Positions 36,267 through 42,226 of a stretch of 64,000 nucleotides of DNA are shown piece by piece. This DNA comes from Aurantiacibacter spongiae (GTDB lineage: Bacteria > Pseudomonadota > Alphaproteobacteria > Sphingomonadales > Sphingomonadaceae). How positions within the stretch are numbered: the stretch's first letter is position 1; every line of letters starts with the position of its first letter. A program made the translations under genes and the position numbers. The stretch is taken from contig NZ_RPFZ01000001.1 of assembly GCF_003815535.1 (NCBI RefSeq), positions 248,001 through 312,000 of the forward strand, written 5' to 3'. Under the pieces are notes generated by a model. It saw only the letters and a list, made by a program, of their open reading frames with translations. It did not search any database and was not told the origin of the DNA.

Positions 36267-36502
36267 CGTTGCGAGAGGAAGTGGCGCGGGCAATTGCTGA
36301 GGTTGATGCTGGTGGACTGCGCGCAAAAGGCATTCATGCAGAGATAAAGCCGTGGCAGACGTTTGCTGACGAAGCAGACGCCGTTATCGCCATTGTGCTG
36401 GCAAAGGTCGAGAGCCACCTTTCCGCAGTTCAATACAGCCCCTCGCCCTATACCGGCATGAAGTACCGGCTCCGCGCCCTAGCAGAGGAACCCGCCCCAT
36501 GA
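36263..36502 (+). CDS. hypothetical phage protein (79 aa)
   Basis: Starts MTLREEVARAIAEVDAGGL at an ATGA overlap, with AGGAG 9 nt upstream. It contains ADEADAVIAIVLAKVESHL, a helical segment seen in many small phage proteins. It overlaps the nuclease gene by 4 nt. Function unknown. Confidence 0.55.
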   Translation: MTLREEVARAIAEVDAGGLRAKGIHAEIKPWQTFADEADAVIAIVLAKVESHLSAVQYSPSPYTGMKYRLRALAEEPAP

Positions 36503-36915
36503 CCCGCCACCTCCCCTTCCTCGCCCTCGCCGCCTGCACCCCGGCCCCGCCCGCGATGGCGCAAGCCGAACCGCTGGCGGACTGCCGGATTACCGACGGC
36601 GACACCATTCGCTGTGGCGACGAACGTATCCGGCTGCTGGGCATCGACGCGCCCGAATTGCCGGGACATTGCCGGCAGGGGCGTGATTGCGTTGAGGGCG
36701 ATCCCTACGCTTCCACCGAGACGCTGCGCCGGGCCATGCAGGGTAGGCTCACCATCGCCCGCGCCGGGACTGACCGCTACGGACGCACGCTGGCCGTGGT
36801 CTATGCCGATGGCGTGAACCTGTCGTGCGCGCAGATCGAGGCGGGACAGGCGGAATATGTCGAGCGCTGGGACAACGGCGGCATGGTGGCGCGCGATTGT
36901 CCGGGGGTGAGGTAG
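36499..36915 (+). CDS. secreted Staphylococcal nuclease-like (thermonuclease) protein
   Basis: A 138-aa protein with a cleavable signal peptide (residues about 1-22, ending AMAQ) and an SNase domain. Visible catalytic-region motifs are RITDGDTIRC, IRLLGIDAPELPG (Arg, Asp and Glu of the active site) and GTDRYGRTLAVVY (second Arg). Three or more Cys may form disulfides, fitting export. As part of a prophage it may be a lysogen-expressed or host-nucleic-acid-degrading nuclease. It is the last gene of the plus-strand run. Confidence 0.85.
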   Translation: MTRHLPFLALAACTPAPPAMAQAEPLADCRITDGDTIRCGDERIRLLGIDAPELPGHCRQGRDCVEGDPYASTETLRRAMQGRLTIARAGTDRYGRTLAVVYADGVNLSCAQIEAGQAEYVERWDNGGMVARDCPGVR

Positions 36916-36978
36916 CCCGTTCTTAGGGCGCAGACGTCATGAATCCTGTCTTGGCCGCTACGTTGCCGAGTTCGATCT

Positions 36979-37452
36979 TCACGCCGACACCGCCCTAACC
37001 CCGACATAGTCCACGAGTTTCGGGGAATACTTCCCGCGATAATGGATGCGAGCCTTCAGGCCAAAGGCCCAAAGGGCGGCATACATCAGTGCGCCGAAAA
37101 TCGGATTCACGGCTGCTATGGACGCATCGTAACTGTGCATCAGTTCGCGCAAGCGAGGGTCGCCCAGTAGATGTGGATGTTCGCGATCTTCGCGCTCGCA
37201 CATCTCATCGAGCGTGTCGCCAGGAATCAAGAGAGCCGCAACATAGCTGACGAACATAATTGGAGCCGCTCGCCACGCATACGCCGTGGCCGTGTAATGC
37301 TGGCACAGGAAGCCCATTTTCTCATTCTGTGGATAATCAGCGACAAGCTCATTCGCCAAGCGGGCAATACGCTGGCGATGAGGCTTTGCCATAACGGCCA
37401 GCATCACTAGCAAGCCCACATATCCGGCTATCAAGGCGATCAAGACGGTCAT
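36979..37452 (-). CDS. predicted membrane protein, phage accessory gene
   Basis: A 157-aa protein starting MTVLIALIAGYVGLLVMLAVM with one N-terminal membrane segment, a second around AYAWRAAPIMFVSYVAALLI, and a third (NPIFGALMYAALWAFGLKA). The middle is charged (DEMCEREDREHPHLL). No family recognised. It lies just downstream of the next membrane protein gene and probably shares its promoter. Position in the phage periphery suggests a lysogenic-conversion or exclusion gene, without direct proof. An in-frame start at 37488 overlaps the upstream gene and is less likely. Confidence 0.6.
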   Translation of the reverse strand: MTVLIALIAGYVGLLVMLAVMAKPHRQRIARLANELVADYPQNEKMGFLCQHYTATAYAWRAAPIMFVSYVAALLIPGDTLDEMCEREDREHPHLLGDPRLRELMHSYDASIAAVNPIFGALMYAALWAFGLKARIHYRGKYSPKLVDYVGVRAVSA

Positions 37453-37456
37453 CGGC

Positions 37457-37735
37457 TCATTCCAAAGGTAGTCTCTCTTGAGGATCATCGCAAGATTTGA
37501 TGGTCAGATCGGGACGGGTCGCAAGCTGCCAGAGATCAAAGAGCACACTCGCGACCATCGCGATCAAACCAGCACCAAAGGCATGGTTCCCTTCGGCCAG
37601 TGCGGCGGAAAATCCGGAGAGCAGGCCCAGCTGCTCCAGTATCCATCCCACCACTGCCATCTCGCTCGCGCGAGTAATGCCGCGACGAAAGAGCGAGACG
37701 ACCTCAGACGCTAAGCCATTGAGCCCCACGAACAA
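37457..37735 (-). CDS. small predicted membrane protein, phage accessory gene
   Basis: Up to 92 aa with two hydrophobic stretches (AVVGWILEQLGLLSGFSAAL and AFGAGLIAMVASVLFDLW) and a charged tail. The frame opens at a TTG (37735) or GTG (37729); an ATG at 37660 is more likely if the promoter at 37735-37764 is used, since its -10 overlaps the TTG. Function unknown. Pairs with the membrane protein gene that follows after 4 nt. Confidence 0.5.
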   Translation of the reverse strand: MFVGLNGLASEVVSLFRRGITRASEMAVVGWILEQLGLLSGFSAALAEGNHAFGAGLIAMVASVLFDLWQLATRPDLTIKSCDDPQERLPLE

Positions 37736-37764
37736 TATCTGAAGCGAACGAACGAGCCTGTCAA
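37735..37764 (-). promoter_or_regulatory. consensus-like promoter for the two membrane protein genes
   Basis: On the minus strand TTGACA (37764-37759), 18 nt, AGATAT (37740-37735). A perfect -35 in the late region of a prophage, pointing at two accessory genes, is typical of a gene expressed from the lysogen independently of phage late transcription. Confidence 0.5.
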
Positions 37765-37802
37765 TTTACGTATGCTAAGGGGACACACCCCGAAGCTGTG
37801 CG

Positions 37803-37985
37803 CTAGTGCTTCGTGGCGGTGTGCCGGTTCAGGTTGTCGGCGATCCGCTGCGCGCGCTCCGTCGCCTTGGCCTTGAACAGCCGGGCCTGTTCCTCGCGGT
37901 CAGCTGCTGACAGGTCCTGCCGGCGGGCGCGCTGTAATGTCTCCTCGCGCGTAGTTGGCGCGGTTTCTTTCTTGTCCTTGCTCAT
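37803..37985 (-). CDS. small charged phage protein (60 aa)
   Basis: Begins MSKDKKETAPTTREETLQRA and is almost wholly Lys/Arg/Glu-rich helix (ARLFKAKATERAQRIADNL). No function recognised. A short GGGG/CCCC hairpin lies just downstream. Confidence 0.5.
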   Translation of the reverse strand: MSKDKKETAPTTREETLQRARRQDLSAADREEQARLFKAKATERAQRIADNLNRHTATKH

Positions 37986-38073
37986 TCCGACTCATCCTTT
38001 CTGACGGCGACTGCGCCACCTTCTTCAGCCGATTGGCGTTCCCGAATCGTTCCGCCCCTGATATCGCGAGGGC

Positions 38074-38256
38074 ATGGCCTCCGATCTTCACGACCGATTG
38101 CAGCGACAGTTCGACAGGTTCAAGCTGTTCCCCGAGGCCGGGCGGCAAGGCGACTTTTTCCTCGTGCGCGGCGATGCGTTCATCGCTTTCCTCGATGCCC
38201 GCAAGCTGATCGAGGACGAGGTGTTGCCCGCGCTGCATGGGTTGGAGCGAGACTGA
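38074..38256 (+). CDS. small phage protein (60 aa)
   Basis: Starts MASDLHDRLQRQFDRFKLFP; predicted soluble and helical. Its TGA overlaps the ATG of the next gene (ATGA). Function unknown. Confidence 0.5.
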   Translation: MASDLHDRLQRQFDRFKLFPEAGRQGDFFLVRGDAFIAFLDARKLIEDEVLPALHGLERD

Positions 38257-38420
38257 TGCCCTACATTTACATCGCGGACGAGAGCGGCGAGGAGATCGAG
38301 GGCACGCGCCGCCAGGTCGATTACGACGCCGATCGCAAGCACTACCTCGCCGTGAAGGCCGATCTCGAAAGCAAGATGGGCGAAGGGTGCATGGTCAAGG
38401 ATAGCGAGCTGGACGGGTGA
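38256..38420 (+). CDS. small acidic phage protein (54 aa)
   Basis: Starts MPYIYIADESGEEIEGTRRQ and ends KDSELDG; 54 residues, acidic. Coupled to the preceding 60-aa ORF through ATGA. Function unknown. Confidence 0.45.
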   Translation: MPYIYIADESGEEIEGTRRQVDYDADRKHYLAVKADLESKMGEGCMVKDSELDG

Positions 38421-38488
38421 AGAACGCAGGCTGGGCCATTCTCTCCTTCGGCGTGTTCGCCGCGGTTATCGGGCTGGCGCTGGCGTAG
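38417..38488 (+). CDS. possible single-helix micro-protein (23 aa)
   Basis: A GTG start overlapping the previous stop (GTGA) opens 23 codons, MKNAGWAILSFGVFAAVIGL and three more, that are one membrane helix. Coupling and composition argue for coding, but the length makes this tentative. Confidence 0.3.
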   Translation: MKNAGWAILSFGVFAAVIGLALA

Positions 38489-38505
38489 GGTCCGCACACG
38501 CCACC

Positions 38506-38547
38506 GCGCGGCGGGTATTGCGCGGCGGAATACCGATCCCGCCGCGC
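38506..38547. terminator. strong hairpin between convergent genes
   Basis: GCGCGGCGGG (38506-38515) and CCCGCCGCGC (38538-38547) are perfectly complementary, with TATT/AATA extending the stem inward. It lies between the plus-strand micro-ORF end and the minus-strand lipoprotein stop at 38555. No T-run, so termination would need Rho or the hairpin may act at RNA 3' ends. Confidence 0.4.
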
Positions 38548-38554
38548 TGTCCGT

Positions 38555-39073
38555 TCAATTGGTGACGTTCGCGCCTGCCGCCAGTACGCCCTGCTCCTGC
38601 AGGCCTTCGACGACGTCGTCCATCACGCCGGCATTGTACTCGTCGACGGTCGAGATGACCTCCCCGTCCTTCTTGAGGAGCAGCGCCGGTTGGCTCGATC
38701 CGACCGGCACCATGCGGACATAGACCGGATCGGGGTAGAGGTGGTTGGATGCACCGTTCGAGGCGTCCACCACGCCGCCGATAATTCCGCCGGCCAGGAC
38801 GTTGCCGACGACACCGCCGCCGGTGCGGCTCTGAATGTAGACCGTGACCGGCTCGTATCCTTCGAGCGAGTAGGTGACGCGGTTGTCGTTGCCGCGCTTC
38901 AGGCTGTACTGGCACGGCGTCTGGCAGGTCATCCCGTTGACCAGCTCGATCACCGCACCATCGGGATCGGACTGAAACTCGACCGGCTGACTGGTGCCGT
39001 TGATGACCGTCGCACAGCCGGACATGCCGAAAGCCGCCACGGCCAGCGCCGCGACTCGATACGTGATATGCAT
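38555..39073 (-). CDS. PEGA-like lipoprotein of the prophage periphery
   Basis: A 172-aa lipoprotein. Signal peptide MHITYRVAALAVAAFGMSGC with lipobox GMSGC, then TSQPVEFQSDPDGAVIEL, a TCQTPCQYSL pair of cysteines and LEGYEPVTVYI, the pattern of PEGA-type domains, and a Gly-rich hydrophobic stretch (GGGVVGNVLAGGIIGGVV). AGGGGG sits 5 nt before the ATG at 39073; an in-frame extension to 39148 is rejected because it puts the signal peptide inside. It follows the spanin genes but is more host-like, so it may be a lysogenic-conversion gene. Confidence 0.65.
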   Translation of the reverse strand: MHITYRVAALAVAAFGMSGCATVINGTSQPVEFQSDPDGAVIELVNGMTCQTPCQYSLKRGNDNRVTYSLEGYEPVTVYIQSRTGGGVVGNVLAGGIIGGVVDASNGASNHLYPDPVYVRMVPVGSSQPALLLKKDGEVISTVDEYNAGVMDDVVEGLQEQGVLAAGANVTN

Positions 39074-39178
39074 TGAACCCCCTGTCCAAAGTTGAGGCGG
39101 CGGAATTGCCGCGTTTCTCTTGGGCGCGCAAGCATATTGCTTCATCACGTTATGAACGGGTTACCGGCCGGAAGGGGA

Positions 39179-39451
39179 TTAGTCCGCACACGCCACGAGC
39201 GCGGCGTGCATCTGCCGGCCCCAATCGCGCAGCAGCAGCGCGGACGGGGCGATGATGGCGATGTCGTGTGCCGGGTCACCGGTAAGGTGCGGCGCGACGA
39301 GCGGCGGTTCGTCCGGGATCCGATCGGCGGGCAGGCAGGGCACCGCGACCGGAACCTCGACGCTGCGCACCTCGACGGCGGGCTGATCGTGCCGGCAGGC
39401 TGAAAGCGCGACCAGCGCACCGACGATCAAAACCCGATGAAATGTTCGCAT
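39179..39451 (-). CDS. outer-membrane spanin subunit, Rz1-like lipoprotein
   Basis: A 90-aa lipoprotein with the signal MRTFHRVLIVGALVALSAC (lipobox ALSAC) and a Pro/Val-rich periplasmic part (VRSVEVPVAVPCLP, PDEPPL). With the adjacent i-spanin it should span the periplasm and fuse the membranes at the end of lysis. It is not nested inside Rz but starts at its stop (TGATG). Confidence 0.72.
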   Translation of the reverse strand: MRTFHRVLIVGALVALSACRHDQPAVEVRSVEVPVAVPCLPADRIPDEPPLVAPHLTGDPAHDIAIIAPSALLLRDWGRQMHAALVACAD

Positions 39452-39792
39452 CACAACCCCTCCTGCCCTCGCCAGTCCGTGCGTCGTTGCTGCGCCGCGG
39501 CCCGGCGCATGTCCTCGCCCGCGTCCTGCGCCTCGATCATGGCCGTCACCGCCTCGGCGCGGGTCAGCTTCCCCTCCTGGACGAACGCCGCGAGTTCGCC
39601 TTCCAGCCTGTCCAGCGAGGCGCGCGTGACGGCATGGCCGGCCTCGGCGAGTGCCCGTTGCTCCACCGCCCGGTCGCGCTGTTCGCTGATCGCATCGGCG
39701 CGCCAGAGCGCGATGCCGAGCGCCAGGGCGAGCGCCGCGGCTATCGTTCCGCGAACGCCGAGGAACTTCCAGATTTCCATCGGGATCGTCAT
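39451..39792 (-). CDS. inner-membrane spanin subunit, Rz-like
   Basis: A 113-aa protein with one N-terminal membrane helix (about residues 15-30, GTIAAALALALGIALW) followed by a long helical, coiled-coil periplasmic part (SEQRDRAVEQRALAEAGHAV, DRLEGELAAFVQEGK). Size, topology and the lipoprotein gene directly after it fit Rz. Start ATG at 39792 overlaps the previous stop (ATGA). Confidence 0.72.
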   Translation of the reverse strand: MTIPMEIWKFLGVRGTIAAALALALGIALWRADAISEQRDRAVEQRALAEAGHAVTRASLDRLEGELAAFVQEGKLTRAEAVTAMIEAQDAGEDMRRAAAQQRRTDWRGQEGL

Positions 39793-39923
39793 CGCACCCG
39801 CTCCCGCACCGTCGTATCCTTGTGCAGCAGCGCGTAGAGCCGCGAGACATATTGACCGGTGATGGCGCTGCGAAAGCGGTAGTGTGGCTTCAGCACGTCG
39901 CGCCGCTTCATCGGTTCGGTCAT
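39789..39923 (-). CDS. small conserved-type phage protein (44 aa)
   Basis: Starts MTEPMKRRDVLKPHYRFRSA and ends TTVRERVR, strongly basic. Both ends overlap neighbours by ATGA. Proteins of this kind occur next to lysis genes in alphaproteobacterial prophages, as far as I recall; no function known. Confidence 0.55.
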   Translation of the reverse strand: MTEPMKRRDVLKPHYRFRSAITGQYVSRLYALLHKDTTVRERVR

Positions 39924-40261
39924 CGTCGGTCCTTTCCGTAGGTGGGGTGCGGCATGGTGCGGGGCGCGTCCGGATCGTCCACGTTGCTGCGCGTGGGCTG
40001 ATCGTATTTCGCGGTGGCATGGGTCGCGACGGCCTTCTCGACCGTGCGGGCACCGGCGTATCCCAGCAGCGCGGCGAGGGCGAGGTTGTAGAAGTCGCCC
40101 GGAATGGCGCGGAACCATCCCGCAACGCCGTTGGTGAAGGCGATGCCGCTACCGGGGAAAAGCGCTTCGAGCGCGCCCGCCACGGCCGCGCCGATGAGCA
40201 GCATGGCGATAAGAGCCGCCACCGCGATAGGCCGGATGAAATCGCGCAGGGCTTCAAGCAT
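39920..40261 (-). CDS. holin-like membrane protein
   Basis: A 113-aa protein with one clear N-terminal helix (PIAVAALIAMLLIGAAVAGAL), a possible amphipathic second (GIAFTNGVAGWFRAI), a third hydrophobic stretch (FYNLALAALLGYAGA), and a charged C-terminal tail. Size, topology and place in the lysis cassette between the lysozyme and spanins suit a holin. No family signature was recognised, so the 119-aa protein on the other side of the lysozyme is a competing candidate. Confidence 0.55.
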   Translation of the reverse strand: MLEALRDFIRPIAVAALIAMLLIGAAVAGALEALFPGSGIAFTNGVAGWFRAIPGDFYNLALAALLGYAGARTVEKAVATHATAKYDQPTRSNVDDPDAPRTMPHPTYGKDRR

Positions 40262-40643
40262 TATGCTTCTCCATTTTCGGCATGATGCTCAGATCGATCT
40301 CAGGAGACATTGCGCCAGCCATTATGATCGTGACAGCTCTGCGGCCATGAGGTTTTTCAGCCCATTCGGCTTCCGCTTCTGGCAGCGCGCGCCCCAGATG
40401 ACCCGCTAAAACGCCACAAAGGCGCTGGACGAGCAGTTTTGCGTCCTCTGCTTGTTCGGTCCAGGGGATGGCGATCATATCAATATCGCGTGCACGCGAA
40501 CCGTGAACGGCTAGGGCATAGCCACAGCCTCGGGCAGCAAGACGCAGATCGTCCAGCACTTCATCGAGAAATGCGTCCACGAACGCCCTTGTCGCCGATC
40601 GAAGTGCGGAACTGTCAATCCGCGCGTCAAACGAGCTACTCAC
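40254..40643 (-). CDS. phage protein with nucleotidyltransferase-like motif
   Basis: A 129-aa soluble protein. The segment LAVHGSRARDIDMIAIPWTE has the G-S-x-A-R-D-x-D spacing of minimal nucleotidyltransferase folds, where the acidic pair binds metal. Similar proteins recur in phage lysis or late regions without a known role. It overlaps the lysozyme gene by 8 nt and the holin-like gene by 8 nt. Confidence 0.5.
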   Translation of the reverse strand: MSSSFDARIDSSALRSATRAFVDAFLDEVLDDLRLAARGCGYALAVHGSRARDIDMIAIPWTEQAEDAKLLVQRLCGVLAGHLGRALPEAEAEWAEKPHGRRAVTIIMAGAMSPEIDLSIMPKMEKHNA

Positions 40644-41226
40644 GGGAACCTCTCCGATACAACGCCGCTTCCGCCTCGCGTCGCCGGGTCAGGCCGCGCA
40701 TGACCATGCCGTTCGCCCGGTTCCAGCGCTTGAACTGATCGGCAGCGGCTCCGAACAGACCCGCATTGTGGCGCTTGAGCAGCGTGGACTTCGAGAAGTT
40801 GGCCTCGCCTACGTTGTAGGCCAGCGATACCATCGCGGCGAACTGGTTGTCGGTCGCCTTGCCGTTGGTCAGCCGGTCCACCGCCGCTTCGAACCGGTCA
40901 GTGTCGGCGTCAAAGAACGCATCGGCCTGTTCCTGGTCGATGACCATGCCGGGATGCACTTCGGGTCCGGTGTGGCCGTAGCCGATGGTCCACGGCTCGC
41001 CGCCCGTCGCCGGGTCGGGATAAGCCGCCAGTTCCAGCCCCTCGAACGACTTGATAAGCCGCTCGCCCGCCGCGTTGATCTGCCGGCCTTTCGGCTTGGG
41101 CGCGCGAACGACGATGATGCCTTCCGCCGCGTCGATGGCGGCATCCATCTTCTCGATGGTGCCGGGGCGGTTCCAGATCCCGGGAACGAGATCGTCAACG
41201 GCGTCGAATATGGGTTTGCGGTTCAT
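40636..41226 (-). CDS. phage endolysin, GH24 lysozyme
   Basis: A 196-aa muramidase that degrades peptidoglycan at lysis. The catalytic region is SFEGLELAAYPDPATGGEP followed by WTIGYGHT: Glu, then Asp 9 residues later, then Thr, as in GH24 phage lysozymes. Later motifs AAMVSLAYNVG, FSKSTLLKRHN and LTRRREAEAALY are also typical. A 45-residue N-terminal extension precedes the domain and shows no signal peptide or SAR helix, so release should depend on a holin. Confidence 0.93.
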   Translation of the reverse strand: MNRKPIFDAVDDLVPGIWNRPGTIEKMDAAIDAAEGIIVVRAPKPKGRQINAAGERLIKSFEGLELAAYPDPATGGEPWTIGYGHTGPEVHPGMVIDQEQADAFFDADTDRFEAAVDRLTNGKATDNQFAAMVSLAYNVGEANFSKSTLLKRHNAGLFGAAADQFKRWNRANGMVMRGLTRRREAEAALYRRGSRE

Positions 41227-41582
41227 CGCCCGCCCGCCCTGTGATAGCTTTCAAGCGCCGCCGTGCGCCGTTCCAGCTCGCTCATGCGGTCCTCCTGCGA
41301 GGCGATGTAGCCGCCCATCCGCTCGTCCATGCGGGCCAGCGTGACGCTCATTTCGGAAACGGAGGAAACCAGCCAGACCACGCCGCCAGACGCGGCCATC
41401 GTGATGACGGCACTCGTAATGATCGCCGCCCATTTGAGCGGCGCGGGTATTTCTGCGACCACGCTGTTTTGCCTTAGTTCCGGGTGTTGCGACACGAACC
41501 GGGAGATCGCGACTTCCGCCGCACCCTCGGCCACCTGTTCTGCGATTGCGCGGATTTGTGCCGCGTCTCCTTGTGAGGGCAT
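41223..41582 (-). CDS. single-helix membrane protein with coiled coil (holin or lysis accessory candidate)
   Basis: A 119-aa protein: hydrophilic N-terminus, one membrane helix (about 50-80, WAAIITSAVITMAASGGVVW), then a coiled coil (RMDERMGGYIASQEDRMSEL). The ATG at 41582 shares a base with the upstream stop (TGATG) and its end overlaps the lysozyme by 4 nt. Could be a holin-type or antiholin protein. Confidence 0.5.
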   Translation of the reverse strand: MPSQGDAAQIRAIAEQVAEGAAEVAISRFVSQHPELRQNSVVAEIPAPLKWAAIITSAVITMAASGGVVWLVSSVSEMSVTLARMDERMGGYIASQEDRMSELERRTAALESYHRAGGR

Positions 41583-42226
41583 CACGATACTCCCTGTCCA
41601 AGCCACGCCTTCGCCTTCGACCGCGCCCCTGCGAGATCGGCGGGCTCGCTTTCGAGCATGATGACAGCGCGGCGGATCGAGCCGATCATGCCTGACGTCG
41701 ATCGGCCAAGGTCGACCGAGTTGCTTTGCGGCAGTCCGGTTATGGAGACGATGTGCTCGGCTCCATCGTCAAGCGCATCGTGCAGGTCGTTGCGGGTGGT
41801 CACCGCCGCGTCGTCGACCGTCACCGTTCCGGCCGTGCCGGCACCGTCGCCATCGGCATAGACCACCGCGTTCTTCACGATATGCGAGTTCCCGCCGTCC
41901 GCCGGGTCTTTCCGCATCGCCAGCACCACGGTGTAGGTTCCCGTCGCGAACGGTGCGCCCATTTGTGCTGTGCCGTCCATGATAGCACCTAGCGCGGGAT
42001 CGATGTCCGGTTTCAGCGAGGCTGTCGTCTGCGAGAGCGAGCGGTTCCGCGCCAGGCCCACGGCGCGGTAATAGGTCGTCGCCTGCGTGAAGTCGTAAAG
42101 GTCGCAATTGCCGCGTCCGCTGAAGGCCGCGACGAGGTCCGCCTCAAGGGTAGGCGCCGATGTCGGCACCGAAGGCGGGAACAGCAGCGGGTTGCCCAGC
42201 GTGAGGGAGAGGGAGAGGCCGGGCAT
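41582..42226 (-). CDS. phage tail-associated protein of unknown function
   Basis: A 214-aa protein starting MPGLSLSLTLGNPLLFPPS, a hydrophobic N-terminus common in tail fibre-associated phage proteins. The body (ATGTYTVVLAMRKDP, VSITGLPQSNSVDLG) looks like a jelly-roll or lectin-type beta domain (LamG-like). It directly follows the fibre gene with one shared base, so it may be a fibre accessory or receptor-binding subunit. Not identified further. Confidence 0.5.
   Translation of the reverse strand: MPGLSLSLTLGNPLLFPPSVPTSAPTLEADLVAAFSGRGNCDLYDFTQATTYYRAVGLARNRSLSQTTASLKPDIDPALGAIMDGTAQMGAPFATGTYTVVLAMRKDPADGGNSHIVKNAVVYADGDGAGTAGTVTVDDAAVTTRNDLHDALDDGAEHIVSITGLPQSNSVDLGRSTSGMIGSIRRAVIMLESEPADLAGARSKAKAWLGQGVS

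Noticed and set aside
37328-37336. A perfect DnaA box (TGTGGATAA) inside the membrane protein gene.
   Set aside because: It is single, lies within coding sequence, and has no neighbouring boxes or AT-rich stretch, so chance is likely.
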